From positions 1 through 64,000 of the forward strand of contig NZ_JAVESI010000002.1 in NCBI RefSeq assembly GCF_034006665.1: a stretch of DNA of 64,000 nt, written 5' to 3'. The notes under the pieces are model-generated. The model saw only the letters and a program-made list of their open reading frames with translations. It did not search any database and was not told the origin of the DNA. The position numbers and the translations under genes are program-made. Origin of the DNA: Trichloromonas sp034006665 (GTDB lineage: Bacteria; Desulfobacterota; Desulfuromonadia; Desulfuromonadales; Trichloromonadaceae). Positions 7,365-14,847 of the stretch are shown in pieces (the first letter of the stretch is position 1; each line of letters begins with the position of its first letter).

Positions 7365-9617
7365 TCAGGTCGGCAGGCTGTTTTCACTTACCGGCAGCTC
7401 CACGATGAATTTTGTCCCCCGTGGCGGGTTGTCCTTGACCCGGATATAGCCGTGGTGGTCGGAGACGATGGTGGAGACAATCGCCAGCCCAAGACCCGTA
7501 CCGGTTTTTTTGGTGGAAAAATAGGGCTCGAAAAGCCGGGTTTTATCGTCCGGTTGAATGCCGCAACCGTTGTCGTTCACGGCGAAGGTGACCATCTGCA
7601 AAGTGGGGTTGTAGCTGGTTTCCACGGTAATCGTGGGGTCAGATTCCTCCTGCACGGCGCAGACGGCATTTTCGAAAAGGTTGATGAGCACGCGCTTGAT
7701 CTGATCCCGGTCGAGGCTGAAAGGGGGGATCTCCTGGCAGGGTTCGAAGACGAAACGGATATCCTTGTGCCCTTCCTGATAGAGAACTAGAGTTTCGGCG
7801 ATGAGCTCGTTGAGATTGTTCAGGGTCGGGTTGCCGGCGGGCATGCGGGCAAAATTGGAAAATTCATTTACCAGATTTTTCAGCTCGTCCACCTGGGTCA
7901 CGATCATCCGCGTACATTCGTCGAAGACCTTGTCGTCATCGTTGAAACGATCGAGATAACGGCGGCGCAGTCGTTGCGCCGAGAGCTGGATGGGAGTCAG
8001 GGGATTTTTGATTTCATGGGCGATGCGCCGGGCAACCTCGCGCCAGGCGGCCATGCGTTGCGCCTTGATGATATGGGTCAGATCGTCAAAAACCACCACC
8101 GTGCCGAGAAATTCCTGGTTTTCGTCCCGTAGGGTCGTGATGTTGAAAAGAAAGGTAACGCGGTTCTCCTGCACGGGGATCGTTACCTGCTTGCGAATGG
8201 AGTCTTTTCCTGAGAGTTTTAGATCCTTGAGGAATTCCTTGACCATAGGCAGGTGCTCGACGCTGACTACGTCCCAGAAGCTGCGGCCGACAATCTGCCC
8301 CGGCTGGATTTTGAGGAGGTTTTCCGCCGATTTGTTAATCGTGCTGATGAAGCCGTCCTGGTCGACGGAGATGACTCCGGCGGTCACGTTTTTGAGAACG
8401 GTCTCCATATAACGGCGACGCTGGTCGATTTCCGCGTAGGTTGCCTGCAGATCTTGATTGGCTTTGCGGATTTCCTCCTGCCCTTTGCGCAGGTCGTTGG
8501 TCATCTGGTTGAAGGCCTTGACCAGACAGCCGATCTCATCGTTTCCGAACTGTTCGATGCGCACATTCAGGTCACCGTCAGCGACCCGGCTGGTGGCCTG
8601 GGCCAGCTCCTGGATTGGTACGGTGATGCCCCGGGCCAGGCGGAAGCCGAACCAGGTGGCGAGAAAGACAATGACCAGGGCAATCAGCAGCAGAACCGCG
8701 ATGTAACCTTTTTTGATCTTGTTTTTCAGCAGTTTGGTGTCCTTGTACTGTTCGTAGGAGGAGGAGATCTCCTTCATCTTGCTGACCAGGGAACGGGGAA
8801 CGTAGTAATTGACGACTACGACCGCCACGACATCCGCGGGATTCCAGTTGGACAGGACCGGGACAATGCCGCGAATCAGATCGGCTTCACCGATCGGAGT
8901 GATGCGGGTAAAACGTTTCCCCTCCAGCCCCTGACGGATATTTTCCGAGCCGGGGTCGGTAAAATTCGCCGTTGCAATCTGTGGGTTGGCGGCTCGCACC
9001 AGCTCTTCATATGTGGCGGAAAATACCTCGACAACACCCAGGTTATATTCCTGCTGTTTGGTGTGGACCAATTCCCTCAGGCGGGGAAGGTTTTCCTCAT
9101 TGAGGAGTTTTTCTTGGCGGATGGTGTTGGCCAGTTGTTCGCCATAGTACAGGGCATTATCGGCGGAGTTCTTGTAATAGGTCTCCGCCACTTCCAGGGA
9201 TTCCTGGAGGGAGGTTTCAATCTGGGAGTTGAACCAGCTTTCGATGGAACTGGTGATGAACCCGGCGGAAATGAAAAAAAGCAGGAGTGTGGGAATCAGA
9301 GAGAGGGAAACAAAGGCCACCACCAATTTCGAGCGGAGACGGGCTCCGGGAACATTGCTGCGGCGGTCCAGAATCAGTTTGAAGAGATTTCTGAAAACGA
9401 GAAAGAGAAAGAGCACGACCAACAGAATGTTGAGGTTGATCAGTGCCAGTACAAGAATCGTGTTGGAAAGGGGTAGCTTGGAGGAAAGGTCGAGAAGTTG
9501 CGATTCGAAGTTGGAAAAGAGCGCTACCAAGACGGTAAGCACGAGGATCAGTAGCCATTCGCGGCGACGTTTGCGGTTTTCCGTCGGTTCCGGGTGCGGG
9601 GAGTGATGCTGGGTCAT
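7365..9617 (-). CDS. ntrY: NtrY-type membrane sensor histidine kinase
   Basis: Membrane kinase that pairs with NtrX. The 750-residue protein has three N-terminal membrane helices within the first 120 residues, an extracytoplasmic sensor region of about 190 residues, a fourth helix, a HAMP domain starting ARGITVPIQEL, a PAS domain, a HisKA H box (RRIAHEIKNPLTP) and a HATPase domain with GTGLGLAIV. This is the standard NtrY layout. The ATG at 9617 has GAGGAA just upstream; a TTG four codons earlier is less likely. It is followed directly by ntrX. Confidence 0.88.
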   Translation of the reverse strand: MTQHHSPHPEPTENRKRRREWLLILVLTVLVALFSNFESQLLDLSSKLPLSNTILVLALINLNILLVVLFLFLVFRNLFKLILDRRSNVPGARLRSKLVVAFVSLSLIPTLLLFFISAGFITSSIESWFNSQIETSLQESLEVAETYYKNSADNALYYGEQLANTIRQEKLLNEENLPRLRELVHTKQQEYNLGVVEVFSATYEELVRAANPQIATANFTDPGSENIRQGLEGKRFTRITPIGEADLIRGIVPVLSNWNPADVVAVVVVNYYVPRSLVSKMKEISSSYEQYKDTKLLKNKIKKGYIAVLLLIALVIVFLATWFGFRLARGITVPIQELAQATSRVADGDLNVRIEQFGNDEIGCLVKAFNQMTNDLRKGQEEIRKANQDLQATYAEIDQRRRYMETVLKNVTAGVISVDQDGFISTINKSAENLLKIQPGQIVGRSFWDVVSVEHLPMVKEFLKDLKLSGKDSIRKQVTIPVQENRVTFLFNITTLRDENQEFLGTVVVFDDLTHIIKAQRMAAWREVARRIAHEIKNPLTPIQLSAQRLRRRYLDRFNDDDKVFDECTRMIVTQVDELKNLVNEFSNFARMPAGNPTLNNLNELIAETLVLYQEGHKDIRFVFEPCQEIPPFSLDRDQIKRVLINLFENAVCAVQEESDPTITVETSYNPTLQMVTFAVNDNGCGIQPDDKTRLFEPYFSTKKTGTGLGLAIVSTIVSDHHGYIRVKDNPPRGTKFIVELPVSENSLPT

Positions 9618-9648
9618 ACTCTTCCTCAAACAACAGGATAAAATTGCA

Positions 9649-9678
9649 ATAATAGAATAATATCAATCTATTTGGCAA
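9649..9678 (-). promoter_or_regulatory. Candidate sigma-70 promoter of ntrYX
   Basis: Minus strand TTGCCA (9673-9678), 18-bp spacer, TATTAT (9649-9654) in an AT-rich stretch, about 35 nt before the ntrY ATG. Confidence 0.45.
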
Positions 9679-9706
9679 GAATTCGCGATCCGCGGCGGGG
9701 CGAAAC

Positions 9707-9735
9707 AAAAAAGGCAGCCTCTGGCTGCCTTTTTT
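9707..9735 (-). terminator. Rho-independent terminator after lpxC
   Basis: GGCAGCC (9713-9719), loop TCT, GGCTGCC (9723-9729), flanked by six A and six T residues. It follows the lpxC stop on the minus strand by about 20 bp and separates lpxC from ntrYX. Confidence 0.8.
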
Positions 9736-9755
9736 GATCTATATACCGGGAAAAA

Positions 9756-10685
9756 TCAGGCTTCGGATAGAGCCAGACCGGCGGAAAGAGCCGGCGGCGC
9801 GGCCAGCAACGCTTCCTGCAGGTCTTTATTGGTAAATTCAACCAATCGCCAGGCGTCAGGGGTGGCGAGGATCTTCTCGATCATCTGATGGTTGATGTCA
9901 TGTCCCGATTTGAAGGTCTTGAAGTGGCCGAGGACCGGAAACCCGGCCAGGCTGAAATCGCCGATGGCGTCCAAGATCTTGTGACGCACGAATTCGTCGT
10001 GAAACCGCAGCCCTTCGGGGTTGAGAATCCCCTCATCGCCGATAACCACGGCGTTTTCCAGGGAACCGCCCTGGGCCAGACCATTGGCCTTGAGATATTC
10101 CACTTCCTTGAGAAAGCCAAAGGTTCGGGCTGAAGCCAGTTCCCGGCGGAAAAAGTCGGGAGTCACCTTGACCGAACGGTGCTGTAAGCCGATTGCCGGG
10201 TGATCGAAGGCGATGTCGGCGGTAATGCGGAAGAAACGGGACGGAATGACCGTTACCCGTTTTTCACCGTCAATGACGGTGAGGGGTTTGCGGATGGCGA
10301 GGAACTTGCGGCTACGGGGAAGGGAGCGCAGACCCGCCTTGCGGATCGCTTTGACGAAATAATGGGCGCTGCCATCCATGATCGGGACTTCAGGACCATC
10401 GATATCGATGTGCAGATTGTCGATCCCCAGGGCGCAAAGCGCGGCCATCAGGTGTTCGACCGTCGAGACGGTGAGGCCACTTTTGCCGAGGACCGTGGCC
10501 AAGCGGGTATCGACTACGTTGGCCGAGATTGCTTCGATGGAGACCGTGCGCTCCCCTTCGGAACGATGGAAAACGATGCCGCTGCCGGCTTCGGCAGGGC
10601 GCAGCTGCATACGGATGGTACGACCCGAATGAAGGCCGATTCCGGCGATGGAGATGGTTTGGGCGATAGTGCATTGATAGATCAT
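9756..10685 (-). CDS. lpxC: UDP-3-O-acyl-N-acetylglucosamine deacetylase LpxC
   Basis: Zinc enzyme for the committed step of lipid A synthesis, cytoplasmic. The 309 residues show the family start (TISIAGIGLHSGRTI), the zinc-binding EHLMAALCALGIDN and MDGSAHYF, HKILDAIGD and GHDINHQMIEKIL. Length fits LpxC (about 300-310). It appears to be monocistronic, with its own terminator. Unusually, a near-consensus -24/-12 element lies just upstream (10738-10754), suggesting sigma-54 control. Confidence 0.93.
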   Translation of the reverse strand: MIYQCTIAQTISIAGIGLHSGRTIRMQLRPAEAGSGIVFHRSEGERTVSIEAISANVVDTRLATVLGKSGLTVSTVEHLMAALCALGIDNLHIDIDGPEVPIMDGSAHYFVKAIRKAGLRSLPRSRKFLAIRKPLTVIDGEKRVTVIPSRFFRITADIAFDHPAIGLQHRSVKVTPDFFRRELASARTFGFLKEVEYLKANGLAQGGSLENAVVIGDEGILNPEGLRFHDEFVRHKILDAIGDFSLAGFPVLGHFKTFKSGHDINHQMIEKILATPDAWRLVEFTNKDLQEALLAAPPALSAGLALSEA

Positions 10686-10737
10686 ATGGGATTCTCCCTT
10701 GGCATTCTGAATCGCATGCGGCGACAGGCTTTCTTAA

Positions 10738-10754
10738 TGCAAGGGTCTTGCCAA
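10738..10754 (-). promoter_or_regulatory. Sigma-54 type -24/-12 promoter of lpxC
   Basis: Minus strand reads TTGGCAAGACCCTTGCA, matching TTGGCACG-N4-TTGCW with one mismatch and exact GG-N10-GC spacing. Start would be near 10726, about 40 nt before the lpxC ATG. An inverted repeat TGTGGC...GCCACA (10848-10873) lies about 110 bp further upstream, where an enhancer-binding protein would be expected. Confidence 0.6.
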
Positions 10755-10887
10755 TTGAGAAAAAATTTTAAGTCACTGGAATTACTATATAAAATATTTA
10801 TTTCCAGGAGTTGGGCGGGGGATGTGTTGCAGATGCACACGACCTCTTGTGGCGCTGGGGCCACAGTGCCACAGGATGTGGAGGGGA

Positions 10888-12579
10888 TCAAAGCCGTCCT
10901 GAACGAAGGATAGCGATGGCCAGCCACAGGCCGAGGAAGCCGGCGATGGAATAACCGAGAAAGCCGAGCATAGGAAAGCCGAAGAGCATAGGGCCCTTGT
11001 CCGTCTGCATGATCAGTGACGAGCCGATGATCAGGGCGGCGATGAGCATGCTGAAAGAGAGGCGGTTGCTCGATTTGTCGAGGTCGGTGATGAGCTTTTC
11101 GAGGCCGCGGTGTTCCAGATCGATCTTGAACTTATTGCGGTTGACGCGGTTGATGAACTCTTTGAGATCGCGGGGAAGATTTTTAGCTAGGGCGCTGTAG
11201 GATTGCACCACCCGGACCATTTCCTTGGAAAGATGGGTTGGCGTGACCTTGTCGCGCACCAGCTTTTCCATGAAGGGGCGCAAGTGGTCGATCATGTTGA
11301 AGTTGGGATCGAGTTGTCTTCCGATTCCCTCGATGGTGATCAGCGCCTTGCCGAGGAGCATCAGGTCGGCGGGGAACTTGATCCGGTAGACCGTGAGGAT
11401 TTCGATGAATTCGGTGAGCAGGCGCCCGGCGTTGATCTCCTGCAGGGGGATCTCGTAGTAATTGTCGATCAGTTCCGTGAGGTCGCGTTTCAGCTGCTTG
11501 TTGTCGATATCCTCGGCGATGTCGCCGGAATAGAGGAGCAGGGTGATGACGGTATCGACATCCCGGTGAAGAATCGCCAGCAGCAGGTCGACCAGCTGAT
11601 ATTTGACTTCGTTGTCGAGCCGCCCGACCATGCCGTAATCGAGCATGCAGATGCGATTGCCCGGCAGAATAAAGAAGTTGCCGGGATGGGGATCGCCGTG
11701 AAAGAGGCCGTCGACCAGTACCTGTTTGAGAAAGGCGTCGGCGCCGTTGCGGGCGATGGCTTTGAGGTCGTAGCCTTCGTCCTGCAACCGGCGCGTGTTG
11801 GAAACCTTGATCCCCTCGATATACTCCATGGTCAGCACCCCCTCGCCGGTCAGGGGCCAGTGAACCTTGGGGACGTGCACGGTGGTGGAGGCGGCGAAAT
11901 TGTTGGCGAAGCGGTCGATGGTATGGCCCTCGCGGGTAAAATCCATCTCGCGGCTGATCGTGCGGCGGAATTCCTTGACCACCCCGACCGGATCGTAAAT
12001 ATCCGCCTGGGGGATGTGGTTTTCGATGAGATAGGCAAGCCCCAGCAGGATGTCGACATCGGTTTCGATGATCTGCTTGATCGCGGGGCGGCGCACCTTG
12101 ATGACCACCTCCTCGCCGCTCGTCAGTCGCCCCCGGTGCACTTGGGCGATGGAGGCGGCGGCCAGGGGGATGGGGGAAAATTCGCTGAAGAGTTCGTCCA
12201 CCGGCGCGCCGAGCTCTTCGCGGATGTAGACTTCGATCTCGTCGTAGGGCAGGGACGGAACCTTGTCCTGCAACTTGCCGAACTCATCGGCATATTCCTT
12301 GGGGATGATGTCGGGGCGGGTCGAGAGAATCTGGCCCAGTTTGATAAAGGTTGGGCCGAGCTCAACCATGGCCAGCCGCAACCGCTCCGGCTGGCTGAGT
12401 CGTTCGATCTCCTTGGGAGCCGTTCCCAAAGTGACGATGCGGCGTCCCAGTTCGAGATAGTAGTTGAGGTTAAGCTCTTCGACAATATGCCCGAAGCCGT
12501 ACTTGATGAGGATGCCAAGGACGTTTCGGTAACGCCGAATCGTGCGGATATTGCGGTTGAGGCGCAGAAAGGAGAGCAT
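10888..12579 (-). CDS. ubiB: UbiB-family (ABC1/ADCK) atypical kinase
   Basis: Member of the UbiB/COQ8 family of atypical ATPases that support quinone biosynthesis at the membrane. The 563-residue protein has the KxGQ motif (FIKLGQILSTRPD), the alanine-rich loop AAASIAQVHRG, GDPHPGNFF and a DYG metal-binding motif (MLDYGMVG), and two C-terminal hydrophobic helices in the last 60 residues. Because the likely host makes menaquinone, the exact substrate pathway may differ from E. coli UbiB. It follows a phasin-like gene by 9 bp. Confidence 0.85.
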   Translation of the reverse strand: MLSFLRLNRNIRTIRRYRNVLGILIKYGFGHIVEELNLNYYLELGRRIVTLGTAPKEIERLSQPERLRLAMVELGPTFIKLGQILSTRPDIIPKEYADEFGKLQDKVPSLPYDEIEVYIREELGAPVDELFSEFSPIPLAAASIAQVHRGRLTSGEEVVIKVRRPAIKQIIETDVDILLGLAYLIENHIPQADIYDPVGVVKEFRRTISREMDFTREGHTIDRFANNFAASTTVHVPKVHWPLTGEGVLTMEYIEGIKVSNTRRLQDEGYDLKAIARNGADAFLKQVLVDGLFHGDPHPGNFFILPGNRICMLDYGMVGRLDNEVKYQLVDLLLAILHRDVDTVITLLLYSGDIAEDIDNKQLKRDLTELIDNYYEIPLQEINAGRLLTEFIEILTVYRIKFPADLMLLGKALITIEGIGRQLDPNFNMIDHLRPFMEKLVRDKVTPTHLSKEMVRVVQSYSALAKNLPRDLKEFINRVNRNKFKIDLEHRGLEKLITDLDKSSNRLSFSMLIAALIIGSSLIMQTDKGPMLFGFPMLGFLGYSIAGFLGLWLAIAILRSGRL

Positions 12580-12588
12580 GAACGCGGG

Positions 12589-12894
12589 CTATTCCCCCCG
12601 TTCCCGGAGTTTTTCCTCCAGATCCTTGACCCGCTGCTTGAGCGCGGCGTGCTCTTCGCTGGTGGCCACCCCGATCCGCTCACACGCCTTTTTCACTTCC
12701 TGCAAGGCCATTTCTTCCAGCTTCTTCTGGGTGTCCTTGGCCGCGCCTTGCAGTTTGTCGAGCAGGGCCTTGCCTTCTTCCTCGCTGACGTTGAAGCGCT
12801 GTTTGAGATCCTGGATCAGCTCCTCGGTCTTTTTCTGACTGAGGGAGACCGCGCCCATGCCGGCCAACAGGGTTTTTTCAATCAGTTCGAACAT
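12589..12894 (-). CDS. Phasin-like coiled-coil small protein
   Basis: A 101-residue, highly charged, helical protein with a short hydrophobic N-terminus (IEKTLLAGMGAVSLS) and long amphipathic helices ending in a leucine/lysine-rich coiled coil. It resembles phasin or polyhydroxyalkanoate granule-associated proteins often found beside ubiB-type genes in deltaproteobacteria. The ATG at 12894 has AAGGAG at good spacing; a longer frame upstream lacks one. Function is inferred from weak similarity and context. Confidence 0.6.
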   Translation of the reverse strand: MFELIEKTLLAGMGAVSLSQKKTEELIQDLKQRFNVSEEEGKALLDKLQGAAKDTQKKLEEMALQEVKKACERIGVATSEEHAALKQRVKDLEEKLRERGE

Positions 12895-13007
12895 GGCATT
12901 CTCCTTGGCAAATGAGGGAGTAGTTCGTTTCGGCACGCCAAGAGGTCAGTCTCAACCCCCCGAGCTGTTTTCGCGCTGGCCTAAAAATAACATGGATTTC
13001 AGAGGTT

Positions 13008-13958
13008 TCAATGGTCAAGCAGGGCGCGGATGGCGGCGATGCCGGCGTGCGCGCCCTCTTCTCCGGCGCGAATGATCTCCCGGGCCTTGTGGAATTCCAG
13101 CAGGGTGACGCCGTTGAGATCGGGGCGCAGGAGCACGTCCGCACCATCCCGGGCCAGGCGCAGGCTGTTGATTTCATTCTCCATGATGGCGATGCACTGG
13201 GCGAAGATGCGCAGTAGACCCGGCGGCTTGCGTTCCTTTTCCACCGCCGGATTGTCTTTGCTGCCGGGGGGCCAAAGTTCGCGCAGCAGCCTTTCTACCA
13301 TGGTCGAATCAAAAAAATCGAAGAGAAGATTTTTGCGCGGCTCCTCCCGTTTCGGATTGGGCAGAAAAGCCTCCTGTGGCCGTTTTTCCACTTCGGGGAT
13401 GGCACAGACGCCAAGCACCCGACGTGCGCCGAGGTCGCGGGCGACATCCACGGGGACCGGATTGCACAGCCCGCCGTCGACCAGAAAACGCCCGGCAAAG
13501 TACACTGGCGTAAAGATGCCGGGGAAGGAGATCGCTGCGCGCAGCGCTTCCCGTAGTAGTCCCCGGCGGATTACCAGCAGTTCACCGGTTTCGACGTCGG
13601 TGGCGAGCACCGCCAAGGGGATGCGCAACTCTTCGAAGGTCTCCACCGGCAAAAGTTCGGCGATGAACCGGGCGACTTTCTTGCCATCGATCAACCCGGA
13701 AGTGGGAATGATGGGATCGATCAGCCCGGCCAACTGCTGCCAGTCGACATTGCGGGCCACCTCTTCCATCTGCGTCGGCGGCACTCCGGCGGCGTACAGG
13801 GCGCCGATCAGGGCGCCGATCGAAGTGCCGGCGATGCAGCCGATGGGAATGCCTTCGGCTTCGAGGGTCTTGAGCACCCCAATGTGCACCAGCCCCCGGG
13901 CAGCACCGCTGCCGAGGGCCAGGCCGATCGAATTGTCCGGGATCGCGGGGGTGGTCAT
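13008..13958 (-). CDS. Patatin-like phospholipase (RssA/NTE family)
   Basis: Predicted serine hydrolase acting on lipids with a Ser-Asp dyad. The 316 residues show the oxyanion motif GSGAARG (about 16-22), nucleophile Ser46 in GTSIG, and Asp160 in FLVDGG. Length matches the bacterial single-domain RssA/YchK family. The C-terminal 100 residues are an extra helical region common in delta-proteobacterial members. It lies about 110 bp upstream of the phasin-like gene on the same strand and could be the first gene of that operon. Confidence 0.82.
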   Translation of the reverse strand: MTTPAIPDNSIGLALGSGAARGLVHIGVLKTLEAEGIPIGCIAGTSIGALIGALYAAGVPPTQMEEVARNVDWQQLAGLIDPIIPTSGLIDGKKVARFIAELLPVETFEELRIPLAVLATDVETGELLVIRRGLLREALRAAISFPGIFTPVYFAGRFLVDGGLCNPVPVDVARDLGARRVLGVCAIPEVEKRPQEAFLPNPKREEPRKNLLFDFFDSTMVERLLRELWPPGSKDNPAVEKERKPPGLLRIFAQCIAIMENEINSLRLARDGADVLLRPDLNGVTLLEFHKAREIIRAGEEGAHAGIAAIRALLDH

Positions 13959-14034
13959 AAACGGCAGCTCACTGGATCAAAAGGATTAAAATATCAAGTT
14001 ATTATAGGAGTCGGTTGCGGTCTTGGCAAGGCTG

Positions 14035-14244
14035 TCAGCGGCGAAAGAGCCAGAGCAGCAGGGAAAGAAGGAGAGAAACCAGGAGGCTGGAAGCCAGGGG
14101 GAAGTAGAAGGAAAAATTTTCCCGTTCGATGCGGAAGTCCCCGGGAAGTCGTCCGAGCCAGGGGATGCGACCGCCGTAGGTCAAAAGCAGTCCGACCAGG
14201 ATCAGGACGAGCCCGAGGATGATGAGCAGACGGCCCGGCGGCAT
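14035..14244 (-). CDS. DUF2905 small membrane protein
   Basis: A 69-residue protein with two hydrophobic helices separated by the conserved segment GRIPWLGRLPGDF, the hallmark of DUF2905. Function unknown. It starts 3 bp after the queH stop, so it is translationally coupled. In many deltaproteobacteria this family sits near ruvB and queuosine genes, as here. Confidence 0.8.
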   Translation of the reverse strand: MPPGRLLIILGLVLILVGLLLTYGGRIPWLGRLPGDFRIERENFSFYFPLASSLLVSLLLSLLLWLFRR

Positions 14245-14247
14245 CGG

Positions 14248-14787
14248 TCATTTTCCCGGTCGCGGCGCGTAACGGTCGTATTCCGAATAGATACAACCGC
14301 AATACTGCTGTCGGTAAAGACCGAGCCGCTTCGACTCGGCGACGCCCAGATTCCAGCCCTTGCGAAAATCCTCATAAACGAAAACCAGGCCGTGACGGCG
14401 GGCAAGATCTTCCCCCGCCAAGCGGATCTCCTCGTGCTTCTGAAAGCGGGAGTAGAGCAGCGTTGAGGTGAAGCCCTCATATCCCTGTTCGACCGCGACT
14501 TTCGCCGTTTCCTCCAGACGATTCTGATAGCAGTAGGTGCAGCGGTTGTTTGGGTCGGCGGCCACTGCGCCGAGAAACTCGGTTAGCTGGTAGTCCTCCC
14601 GATAAAGTACCGGCAAATCACGTATCTCGGCGTACTCCTTGAGCGTCTCCAGGCGGCGCCGGAATTCCAGGTAGGGATGGATGTTCGGATTATGGAAGTA
14701 GCCAGAAACCTCGTGACCGGCGTCGCGCAACCGGTCGAGGGGATAGATGGCGCAGTTGGCGCAGCAGATATGCAGCAGGATTTTCAT
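14248..14787 (-). CDS. queH: Epoxyqueuosine reductase QueH
   Basis: Reduces epoxyqueuosine to queuosine at tRNA position 34, the last step of the pathway; QueH is the non-cobalamin alternative to QueG. The 179-residue protein has the N-terminal HICCANC cysteine cluster, RCTYCYQNR, FTSTLLYSRFQKHEEI, and the C-terminal QQYCGCIYSE, all typical of QueH (former DUF208) and suited to binding an Fe-S cluster. queF, an earlier step in the pathway, is at 25361-26188. Confidence 0.9.
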   Translation of the reverse strand: MKILLHICCANCAIYPLDRLRDAGHEVSGYFHNPNIHPYLEFRRRLETLKEYAEIRDLPVLYREDYQLTEFLGAVAADPNNRCTYCYQNRLEETAKVAVEQGYEGFTSTLLYSRFQKHEEIRLAGEDLARRHGLVFVYEDFRKGWNLGVAESKRLGLYRQQYCGCIYSEYDRYAPRPGK

Positions 14788-14847
14788 AACGTCTCGACTC
14801 GTGAAGGATAAAGGGTACGGCCATTTTCACCCCTTGCCGGTGCTTTG

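Noticed and set aside
11203..12915. Long open frame antisense to ubiB and the phasin-like gene
   Set aside because: Composition artefact; the sense proteins have clear family motifs.
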